64,000 nucleotides of DNA. Origin: an uncultured Poribacteria bacterium (GTDB taxonomy: Bacteria > Poribacteria > WGA-4E > WGA-3G). How positions within the stretch are numbered: position 1 is the stretch's first letter; the number at the start of each line of letters is the position of its first letter. The stretch is from positions 4,951,200 through 5,015,199 of the forward strand of contig OX639973.1 in assembly GCA_951828385.1 (NCBI GenBank), read 5' to 3'. The position numbers and the translations under genes are program-made. Positions 17,369-24,663 of the stretch are shown here, piece by piece. Under the pieces are notes generated by a model, which did no database searches, was not told the DNA's origin, and saw nothing but the letters and a program-made list of their open reading frames with translations.

Positions 17369-18184
17369 CTAACCGCCCTGGATGACGAGCCGAGAAAATC
17401 CACGTCTTAAAAGAATCCGCCCTAATCCAACGAAAAAGACGACCCATATCATCTGTTTGCCGATGGCAACCCAGGCGTCAATACCTGTAATCTTACCCAA
17501 ATAGATACTAAACGGAATATCAATTAGACCGCCAAACGGCAGCCATGCCGCGATGTGTGCCAACCATTCGGGCCATAACGCAATCGGAACCAACATACCG
17601 GAAAATAAGGTGATTATAGAATAAGATAGCCCAGAAATGCCTGTTGTATCCAGCGTCCAAAACGCAGAACTAAAAATGGCTATCGTGATGGCAGCACTCA
17701 TGAAAGTCGCGAGTGTCATTGAAACTGCAAACGCCACTAAGGTCATTGGCTGCGTCGGGAGCGCAACCGTGAAGAAGATAATGCTAATAAGAAAGGTCGG
17801 AAGGCCCCGCATGAATAAATAATAGCAGGCTCTACCACATTCATCTGAGAACCAATAGGCATGGAAATCTACCGGTTTGGTTAATTGGAGTGCAACGCTG
17901 CCGTCTTTGATCGCGTTCGTCACTTCAGAACGAGCCCCCCAAAGCGGCATGAGCATAAAAAAAACCTGACAAAGCACAAAATAGGTGATAACTTCATTCA
18001 GGGTGAGAGGTTGTGGCTCAGTGCTAACTTTATAGAAAGCGGTATAGACAAAAATATGCACCAACAAAAAAAAGAAATTGGTGGTCAACCCCGCAAGGTT
18101 CGCAACCCGATATTGCATCCGCTTTTGGAATGACTTCGTCACAAACGCCAGATAGACATGGAAAGTCAGATAGACGGTTCTCAT
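17369..18184 (-). CDS. ABC-2 family exporter permease, first subunit
   Basis: The 271-residue protein has six membrane segments and the conserved phrase NAIKDGSVALQLTKPVDFHAYWFSDE in its middle part (about residues 88-113), the counterpart of the motif in the sister permease. Its start codon overlaps the stop of the dehydrogenase gene (ATGA, 18181-18184), so the exporter is coupled to a Gfo/Idh/MocA enzyme. That link suggests a sugar or sugar-derived substrate, but this is inference from context. Confidence 0.88.
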   Translation of the reverse strand: MRTVYLTFHVYLAFVTKSFQKRMQYRVANLAGLTTNFFFLLVHIFVYTAFYKVSTEPQPLTLNEVITYFVLCQVFFMLMPLWGARSEVTNAIKDGSVALQLTKPVDFHAYWFSDECGRACYYLFMRGLPTFLISIIFFTVALPTQPMTLVAFAVSMTLATFMSAAITIAIFSSAFWTLDTTGISGLSYSIITLFSGMLVPIALWPEWLAHIAAWLPFGGLIDIPFSIYLGKITGIDAWVAIGKQMIWVVFFVGLGRILLRRGFSRLVIQGG

Positions 18185-19269
18185 CCCTTCGCAGTGTTGA
18201 GGGCAGCGATAGACACTGATTGCCCCTTCTCTGAGGATGCGTAAATACCGTCAAGCATCTGCATCAGCATGATACCTTGTTCCGCTGAAGAGATAGGTAC
18301 TTTCCCTTCCACTATGCACGCCACAAAGTGTTTTACCTCTTCGTCAAAGCCGTTAATCGAAGGCGCGTTAAGCGGTTTATCCACTTCCTTGCCGTTTTCT
18401 TCCGTATAAAGCGTAAAAGGGTTGAGCGTCGCGCCTGCTTTCGTTCCAGCGATTTTAATGTAATTATCGCCCGGTAGGTTCAGGGACCACGTCGTTTCGA
18501 GGATAATAGTCGCGCCGTTTTCAAACAGGATGTGCGCGAATGTCCCATCGTCAACATCGTATTTAACGTTGTCTGGCACAAGATGCCCAAAGTGAGAATA
18601 CGACGTGCCCATAACCTCAACCGGCCTTGGAGAGTTCATCAACCACCAGATACAATCTAACGCATGAACACCAATATCAATGAGCGCGCCACCGCCAGAA
18701 CGTGCTCTATCAACAAACCAGCCTTCCTTACCAATCGGGATGCCGCGCCGTCGGACATACGCGGCTTTACCGAAATAAACATCACCGAGTTCGCCTGCTT
18801 TAACAAGCTGCTTGAGTTTCTGAGAACTCCCATCAAACCGCTGCACGAGAGCGTACATTAAAGTCTTACCGTTTTCGGCAGCGGCATCCGCCATAGCCTT
18901 CGCTTCTTGCGCACTCCGAGCCGGAGGTTTTTCGCATAGCACGTGCTTACCGGCGTTCAACGCGTCGATAGTGATGGGCGCGTGAAGAAAATTCGGCAGA
19001 CAGACACTCACGGCATCAATGTCTTTGTTCTCCAACATCTCTAAGTGATTAGTGTAGGTATGTGGTATGTTATGTTGTGCTGCCACCGCTTTGGCATGCG
19101 TCTGGTCTAAATCGCAGACAGCGATGACCTCTGAACGCGGATCGGCGGTATAACCTTTGAGATGCTGCATCCCCGGCCAACCGAGACCGACGACTGCCGC
19201 GCGAACTTTCGTTGTTGGATGTCGCACAGGGCGTGCTCCTTTCGTTTTTGGAAGAATAGTGACTGTCAA
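18181..19269 (-). CDS. Gfo/Idh/MocA family NAD(P)-dependent oxidoreductase
   Basis: The 362-residue enzyme has an N-terminal Rossmann domain (AAVVGLGWPGMQHLKGY, then VIAVCDLDQ) and the family motif LCEKPPARSAQEAKAM near residue 110, followed by the C-terminal alpha/beta domain with GGGALIDIGVHALDCIWWL. Members oxidise or reduce sugars and cyclitols. It is the first gene of the ABC-2 exporter operon on the minus strand and overlaps the first permease by 4 nt. The substrate is unknown. Confidence 0.9.
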   Translation of the reverse strand: MTVTILPKTKGARPVRHPTTKVRAAVVGLGWPGMQHLKGYTADPRSEVIAVCDLDQTHAKAVAAQHNIPHTYTNHLEMLENKDIDAVSVCLPNFLHAPITIDALNAGKHVLCEKPPARSAQEAKAMADAAAENGKTLMYALVQRFDGSSQKLKQLVKAGELGDVYFGKAAYVRRRGIPIGKEGWFVDRARSGGGALIDIGVHALDCIWWLMNSPRPVEVMGTSYSHFGHLVPDNVKYDVDDGTFAHILFENGATIILETTWSLNLPGDNYIKIAGTKAGATLNPFTLYTEENGKEVDKPLNAPSINGFDEEVKHFVACIVEGKVPISSAEQGIMLMQMLDGIYASSEKGQSVSIAALNTAKG

Positions 19270-19286
19270 TCGTCACGGCTGCCTTT

Positions 19287-19495
19287 TATAGTGAAGCCCA
19301 TAAATAAGTGGACATCTTTGTAGCACAAACTTCCAGTTTGTGTTTCCAGTCTGTTATTCGTAGCACAAACTTCCAGTTTGTGTTTCCAGTCTGTTATTCG
19401 TAGCACAAACTTCCAGTTTGTGTTTCCAGTCTGAATGCCTGTTATAGGCATTCAGACTGTTTGAGAGTGCCCAATTAATTCTAAACTTTACTATA
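19287..19495. repeat. MITE family 1, copy A (209 bp, expanded core)
   Basis: The ends TATAGTGAAGCCCATAAATA and (right, read inward) TATAGTAAAGTTTAGAATTA are imperfect inverted repeats ending in TA, consistent with a TA target site. The core contains three tandem 41-bp units, each with the palindrome CAAACTTCCAGTTTG, then a hairpin CAGTCTGAATGCC..GGCATTCAGACTG. Other copies carry only one unit. Confidence 0.85.
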
Positions 19496-19536
19496 ACTGA
19501 AGACTGATGGCTAATGGTTTCCGAAAGCCAATAATT

Positions 19537-19659
19537 TAGGATTTACGGAGTGTCGTCTTTTGTAGCATAGGCTGTTAGCCTGTGCGCTGAGACCGCCTGC
19601 GTTGTTTACAGGTATCTCCTCTCACAGAGTCTGCGCTGAGCCGAAGTGCGTAAGTCCTG
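19537..19659. repeat. MITE family 2, copy 1 (TAGGATTTACGGA ends)
   Basis: The left end TAGGATTTACGGA and the right end TGCGTAAGTCCTG are inverted repeats, flanked by the 5-bp duplication TAATT (19532-19536 and 19660-19664). The core holds the hairpin module TGTAGCATAGGCTGTTAGCC. The right duplication overlaps the stop codon of the permease at 19663. Confidence 0.8.
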
Positions 19660-19662
19660 TAA

Positions 19663-20898
19663 TTATTCGTGACGCAGTGCCTCTGTCGGTGTAAGACCGG
19701 CGGCTTTGTTAGCCGGGTACAGTCCGAAGAATATTCCGATTAAGGCAGAAACGCTAAACGCAATCAACGCAGCTTCAATAGAGACGATGGCAGGCCAACT
19801 CGCCTTCATGAGTTTTGAAATAATCAAACCCGAAATGGAAGCAAGGCTGCTGCCGATGAAAATGCCGATCAGACCGCCGCAAACGCTTAAAACAATCGCC
19901 TCAATTAGGAATTGCGTCAAGATGTCGCGCCGTCTCGCACCGATCGCTTTACGTAACCCGATTTCGCGAGTCCGTTCCGTCACAGAGACCAACATGATAT
20001 TCATGATCCCGATGCCACCAACGAACAAGGCGACACTCGCAACACCGCCGAGGAGTACCTGGACAATCCGACTGACATTGCCTACCTGTTTTATAATCTG
20101 TTTCGCCGTGAAAAATTCAAAATATTTTTCGTCGCCGTGTAGCTGCCGCATAGCGACTTTGATCTCCGCAACTGCCTGTTCAACCTTATCGTAACTTTCG
20201 GCTTGACAAAATAGGTGGATCCAACCTTTATATCTACCGATAAAACGAATTCCCAGTGTGGTGAGCGGGATGATCACCCGATTATCCCACCCCTCACTCG
20301 CCATACTGTTGCCCTTCTCCTCCATAACGCCGATGACCGTGAACCGCTCTTGTCCGATTCTCAGCTCGAGTCCGATCGGATCCCGCATCTGAAACAGGTC
20401 TTTGTGGACCTCCGAACCGATCACACACACCGGATCTCTCCGCTCAATATCGTTCTCAGTAATGAACCGCCCAAATTGGATGTACCAGTTATTGGCTTCT
20501 TGGTAGAACGGTGTAACGCCTTGGACATTAAGCGACTGATTAACGTGTTTGTGCGATACCGGACGGTTCATTCCGGATTGCGCAGTAGCCAGTTTAAGAG
20601 AAGGACAGTTGTCAACGATAAAGGCGAGATCAGCGTATTCAATATATTCCGGGTGTTTATTTTCGATATACGAGCCATCTTCCCGCCGAATCGCCTCTTT
20701 CCGAAAGCAGACGATCATACCCGCACCGCCGATCCGTTCTAATTCAGCGAGCATGAGGTGTTCGGCACCCCCACCGACGGAGACAACCGCAACAACCGCG
20801 GCGATACCAATAATAATTCCGAGTGTTGTGAGCACTGACCGTAACTTGTTACGCCGTAGTGCTGCTAAACCGACGCTAACGCCTTGTGTAATTTGCAT
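19663..20898 (-). CDS. MacB-type ABC transporter permease
   Basis: The 411-residue protein has the MacB/FtsX layout: an N-terminal helix (LRSVLTTLGIIIGIAAVVAV), a periplasmic MacB-PCD domain (residues about 45-270), and three C-terminal helices with the motif SVTERTREIGLRKAIGARRR and PANKAAGLTPTEALRHE at the end. Such permeases act with a LolD/MacB ATPase and often a membrane-fusion protein; neither is adjacent, so the ATPase at 10144 or one outside the window may serve. A family 2 MITE abuts its stop codon. Confidence 0.9.
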   Translation of the reverse strand: MQITQGVSVGLAALRRNKLRSVLTTLGIIIGIAAVVAVVSVGGGAEHLMLAELERIGGAGMIVCFRKEAIRREDGSYIENKHPEYIEYADLAFIVDNCPSLKLATAQSGMNRPVSHKHVNQSLNVQGVTPFYQEANNWYIQFGRFITENDIERRDPVCVIGSEVHKDLFQMRDPIGLELRIGQERFTVIGVMEEKGNSMASEGWDNRVIIPLTTLGIRFIGRYKGWIHLFCQAESYDKVEQAVAEIKVAMRQLHGDEKYFEFFTAKQIIKQVGNVSRIVQVLLGGVASVALFVGGIGIMNIMLVSVTERTREIGLRKAIGARRRDILTQFLIEAIVLSVCGGLIGIFIGSSLASISGLIISKLMKASWPAIVSIEAALIAFSVSALIGIFFGLYPANKAAGLTPTEALRHE

Positions 20899-21060
20899 AG
20901 ATTCTTTAATAGTTGTCAGTTGTCAGTTCGGTTTTTCTGCGAAAAACCTTTCAGTTTGCCTCGCAGTGAGAGTAAACCACTTGTGGCGGGTACAAATTGT
21001 GTCACTATCACAATAAACCTCTTTAACTCAAAACTGACAACTGGTAACTGATAACCGTTA
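20899..21060. repeat. Intergenic inverted repeat (GTTGTCAG arms)
   Basis: The left arm AGTTGTCAGTTGTCAGTTCG (about 20911-20930) pairs with AAACTGACAACTGGTAACTG (about 21031-21050). A hairpin GGTTTTTCTGCGAAAAACC (20930-20948) follows the left arm. The element fills the gap between the dehydrogenase and permease genes on the minus strand. Confidence 0.6.
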
Positions 21061-21061
21061 A

Positions 21062-22132
21062 CTACTCCGGTTTCATAGATTCACCGTGCAACAGGAACGC
21101 GCGGATGTCATAACGCCCAGGGCGTTCAATCGGTAGATCACCGTTCTCGATCATCAAATCAAGTGGGTTCGCGTGCGTCCGCAACGGCAATTGAACCACT
21201 TCATGCATACGCGCGGATTCATAGATCGCCATGATAATCTCAACAGCGGCGCGCCCATGTTTCGCTTCCCCACGGTGTTCGGGACCATCTTCAATCCATT
21301 CGACGAGCTCTGCTGCTTGGGCAACGTGCTGGTTCGTACCGTCGGACGGGCGTTCTTCCCATTCGGTGGCTTTATTGTTCAGAAGGCGAACGCGCCCTTC
21401 CGTCACATCCGCGATGCCGTCTGTGCCGTAGACGATGCCGCCTTGGTAATTCGGTCTGCCGATTTCTTGCAAAAGCATACCGATGCAACCGTTCTCAAAT
21501 CCGATAATACCGGCACTCCGATCTTCAATCTGAATATCGCGTTCATAACGCTCAGTTTTGCGTTCAACATTTCCAATCACCCATGCAGGGGCCGGATCGC
21601 CGAGAACGTAGCGCATCATATCAAACAGGTGTGAGCAGTCATTCAATAAACCCTGTCCCCCGTGACAGACAATCTGCCGCGGTTCACCGATGGCACCATC
21701 GGCGATCAGGTTTCGGGCATCTGTCCATGCCGAGTTGAACCGGCGTTGATGGCCAATGACGACCTTCACATCGGTCCGCCTGGCAGCGATTAACATCTCG
21801 TCACACTCACCTAAATTCACACCCATCGGCTTTTCACAGAGTACAGCCTTTGGACTCCGCGCACACGCCGCAATCGTCATAGGCGCGTGAAGTTTATGCC
21901 ACGTCGCGACGCTCACAATGTCAAGGTTCTCGTTATCCAACATCTCGCGCGCATCCAAATAGCAGTTTTCTGCCGGGACACCGTAGGTGTCCGAAAACTT
22001 ATCAAGTGCCGCTTGAATTGGGTCGGCGAGTGCGACGATTTCTGTCTGTTCAACACCTTGATAGCCGCGGGCGTGTGCATTCGCAATACCACCACATCCA
22101 ATAATTCCAACGCGATATTTAGAGGTTTCCAT
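21062..22132 (-). CDS. Gfo/Idh/MocA family oxidoreductase
   Basis: The 356-residue protein starts MxxxKYRVGIIGCGGIANAH (Rossmann GxGxxA), has VLCEKPMGVNLGECDEML at about residue 95 and a C-terminal domain containing CHGGQGLLNDCSHLFDMMRY. It is a second, clearly different member of the family from the one at 18181. Members act on sugars, inositols or related compounds with NAD(P). The gene is followed on the minus strand by the MacB-type permease across an inverted repeat. Confidence 0.9.
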   Translation of the reverse strand: METSKYRVGIIGCGGIANAHARGYQGVEQTEIVALADPIQAALDKFSDTYGVPAENCYLDAREMLDNENLDIVSVATWHKLHAPMTIAACARSPKAVLCEKPMGVNLGECDEMLIAARRTDVKVVIGHQRRFNSAWTDARNLIADGAIGEPRQIVCHGGQGLLNDCSHLFDMMRYVLGDPAPAWVIGNVERKTERYERDIQIEDRSAGIIGFENGCIGMLLQEIGRPNYQGGIVYGTDGIADVTEGRVRLLNNKATEWEERPSDGTNQHVAQAAELVEWIEDGPEHRGEAKHGRAAVEIIMAIYESARMHEVVQLPLRTHANPLDLMIENGDLPIERPGRYDIRAFLLHGESMKPE

Positions 22133-22467
22133 ATTCGTACTTCCTATATTTCTGCCACGCTATAGATTCATACACATGGCGATAAAGTCGGTAAAAGCGA
22201 AGATACAATTATCAAGCAACCCTTATGATATGCCCCAAATTTTCCGTGAACGCAAATTTTTTGTAACCGCGTCTCAGAGATTGCGTATTACAAAGCGCGT
22301 TTTATATTTTATAAAATTATAAAAATCTAAGAGAGGAAAATACAGATGAGCTTCCTTGTTATCCTATCTGTTGTTTGGATTAACGTGCTCCTCAGACTTT
22401 CCAGACACTCCTAAGTTCGAGCAGCGTTTCAAAAATTACGCAATTATTCACTTCAAGATTAAGTGGC

Positions 22468-22503
22468 ATAAAAGGCTACAATGGTTAAGCCCATTGTAGC
22501 CTT
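22468..22503 (-). terminator. Probable intrinsic terminator (minus strand)
   Basis: A 13-bp perfect stem AAGGCTACAATGG / CCATTGTAGCCTT (22472-22484 and 22491-22503) with a 6-nt loop is followed on the minus strand by TTTTATG. It would stop transcripts of the dockerin gene after the MITE at 22527. The rest of 22133-22526 is AT-rich and shows no gene. Confidence 0.55.
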
Positions 22504-22526
22504 CTGCCTATACCAATGTAAATTTT

Positions 22527-22652
22527 TATAGTGAAGCCCATAAATAAGTGGACATCTTTGTAGCACAAACTTCCAGTTTGCGCCAGTCTGAATGCCTGTT
22601 ATAGGTATTCAGACTGTTTGAGAGTGCCCAATTAACTATAGGTTTTACTATA
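22527..22652. repeat. MITE family 1, copy B (126 bp)
   Basis: The ends TATAGTGAAGCCCATAAATA and GGTTTTACTATA are inverted repeats. The core has one CAAACTTCCAGTTTG palindrome and the hairpin CAGTCTGAATGCC..GGTATTCAGACTG. This 126-bp form appears to be the basic unit of the family. Confidence 0.88.
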
Positions 22653-22750
22653 AGTCTCCCAAACCGGACTGACACTTTGTAGGTCAGGTTTGGGACCCCG
22701 ATTTTGTAGCCTATGGGGTCCTTGAGGGACAGTAAGAGAGACACTACTAA

Positions 22751-24289
22751 CTAATTACTTGTATCTTCACCGAGATGCGACGCAACAATAACTAAATCCC
22801 GAATATCCACTGTGCCATCACCATTTATATCCCCCTTAAGGGCTTCACCAGACTCACCCAATTGACCAGCAACAATGACTAAGTCTCGAATATCAACAGT
22901 TCCGTCATCGTTAACATCCCAAGGGGTCGGCGGTGGTTCTATCGTCGTTGTTGTCGTGGCTTCAGCAGTCTTCGTGCTATCTGTCTTGGAAGTTGCTGTC
23001 ACACTAATCGGATAATCACCGGGTTTTGTGAAGAGATCTCCTGCGACCTTCAACGTCACTTCTGCTGCTGCACCAGCTTCAAGTTCTATTGAACGTTCGC
23101 TGTCGCTAAGGCTGCCGAGCACACTGCCCTCAATACCAACCTCCGCTGAGGCTCCAAGCGTTATCGTATCCATCATATTGCCGGTATTCGTGACTTTGAG
23201 CGTGTAACTCACACCTTCAACGGCATCCATCGTAGAGAGCGCATTATCTCCAACGACTTCCAACGACACGCCCGCGATTACCGGTATCTCTATCGTCGTT
23301 GTCGTCGTGACTGTAGCAGTCATCGTGTTATCGGTTCCAGAGGTTGCTTTTACACCGATGACGTAATCGCCCGGTGTTGTAAATAGATCCCCTGCGACTA
23401 CCAGTGTCACTTCTTCAGATGCACCAGCCTCAAGTTCAACTGAATTTTTGCTGAGACTGCCAAGCACGCTGCCTTGACTACCTCTACTACTCGCAGCAGC
23501 GATCAAATCTTGAGTATTCACCGTGCCATCACCGTTCAGATCAGCCGCAAGGTCTTCTCCAGACTCACCGAATTGAGTAGCGATGCCGACCTCTGCGGAG
23601 GCTTCAAGCGTTACCGTATCCATCGCATTGCCGGTGTTCGTAACTTTGAGCGTGTAACTCACACCTGCGACAGCATCCACCGTAGAAAGCGATGCCTCTC
23701 CGACGATTTCCAACGACACACCTCCGACCACCGATGCCGATTCCGATTGTGTCGTGTAAATATAATCGCCCGTGGTGTTGAAATCGCCATTGGCGGCGTT
23801 TCCAGCAGCGTAGAAGGTAACCGGACCCATATCCGCATCTGGTGCAGTCCATTGAAATTCCCAACTATTTGCATCGTTTGTGCCTGCAGCGGTTCCAGCA
23901 GTCGTATGGTGGATATACTTTTTACTGTTTGCTTCAAATATCCCGGTATTTCCAGCATCATCGACTATAAAGGAACCGGCACTGCCACCATCGGCATCCA
24001 GCGCAGTCATCTCAAATCCCCAACGACTCTGTCCTTCACGCGACAAATTGACGACAATCGTATACACCTCATTTGGAATATATGTTTCAGGAATTGTCAG
24101 CATCAGGGAGCCATCTGAGGCATTAAGTTCATTACCAACGTGACAATCCATGCAGGTGCTTTCATTAGGAGCTCCTGTTTTTTCCGCAGGTGGTGCTTGA
24201 ACAGAGAAAGCAAATGCACTACCGGTGCTTACAGCGAAAAGTAGTACAAGCACTCCCCAAACAGGTAACATATTTTTTAGATTCATCAA
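22751..24289 (-). CDS. Secreted dockerin protein with CxxCH-containing N-terminal domain
   Basis: The 512-residue protein has a signal peptide (residues 1-28), then CMDCH at about residue 42 in a Reeler-like domain (choice-of-anchor type: VYTIVVNLSREGQSRWGFEM). Two NEW/CARDB-like beta repeats of about 130 residues follow, each with VSYTLKVTNTGN. A partial EF-hand-like insert (DLNGDGTVNTQDLI) lies in the first repeat. The C-terminus is a type I dockerin: DVNDDGTVDIRDLVIVA and DINGDGTVDIRDLVIVASHL, two calcium-loop repeats. Dockerins bind cohesins; the neighbour at 24664 has a cohesin-like domain. The single CxxCH could bind one heme c. Extracellular location is expected. Confidence 0.85.
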   Translation of the reverse strand: MMNLKNMLPVWGVLVLLFAVSTGSAFAFSVQAPPAEKTGAPNESTCMDCHVGNELNASDGSLMLTIPETYIPNEVYTIVVNLSREGQSRWGFEMTALDADGGSAGSFIVDDAGNTGIFEANSKKYIHHTTAGTAAGTNDANSWEFQWTAPDADMGPVTFYAAGNAANGDFNTTGDYIYTTQSESASVVGGVSLEIVGEASLSTVDAVAGVSYTLKVTNTGNAMDTVTLEASAEVGIATQFGESGEDLAADLNGDGTVNTQDLIAAASSRGSQGSVLGSLSKNSVELEAGASEEVTLVVAGDLFTTPGDYVIGVKATSGTDNTMTATVTTTTTIEIPVIAGVSLEVVGDNALSTMDAVEGVSYTLKVTNTGNMMDTITLGASAEVGIEGSVLGSLSDSERSIELEAGAAAEVTLKVAGDLFTKPGDYPISVTATSKTDSTKTAEATTTTTIEPPPTPWDVNDDGTVDIRDLVIVAGQLGESGEALKGDINGDGTVDIRDLVIVASHLGEDTSN

Positions 24290-24313
24290 AGACTTTTCCT
24301 CTATTTATACGAT

Positions 24314-24395
24314 AAAAAACGCCCCAACGCCGACTGCTAATCGGCGTTGATTCGCGGTTAGCTCAACCGGCAGGTCGGGGCGTTTTATTTTTTTT
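24314..24395. terminator. Structured bidirectional terminator-like element
   Basis: A stem AAAACGCCCC / GGGGCGTTTT (24316-24325 and 24377-24386) encloses a hairpin AACGCCGActgctaATCGGCGTT and the stretch GCGGTTAGCTCAACCGGC, itself a short stem resembling a tRNA D-arm. Runs of T follow on both strands. It lies between the cohesin and dockerin genes and could end transcription or attenuate read-through into the dockerin gene. Confidence 0.6.
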
Positions 24396-24504
24396 GTAGT
24401 TATTAGTTGTCGGTCCTCGGTTGTCGGTAAGAGCGATTTGTAACAATCCGCCTCTTCCTTGGGAATATTCCAGGAAGCGGTCAATTAGTTACAGAGTCCC
24501 TCTT

Positions 24505-24630
24505 TATAGCGAAGTCCATAAATAAGTGGACATCTTTGTAGCATAAACTTCCAGTTTGTGCCAGTCTGAATGCCTGTTATAGGTATTCAGACTGTTTGAG
24601 AGTGCCCAATTAATTATAGGTTTTACTATA
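24505..24630. repeat. MITE family 1, copy C (126 bp)
   Basis: The ends TATAGCGAAGTCCATAAATA and GGTTTTACTATA mark this copy. It sits inside a GTTATTAG/CTAATAAC inverted repeat (24397-24662), so it has probably inserted into an older intergenic repeat between the cohesin and dockerin genes. Confidence 0.85.
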
Positions 24631-24663
24631 ACTAATAACCAACAACTAATAACCAATAACCAT

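Noticed and set aside
19318-19440. Three regularly spaced repeats that might suggest a CRISPR array
   Set aside because: The units are tandem copies with identical spacers, lie within MITE borders, and no cas gene is in the window.
24353-24376. tRNA gene fragment
   Set aside because: Only a D-arm-like stretch is present; there is no anticodon arm, T-arm or acceptor stem in the right places.
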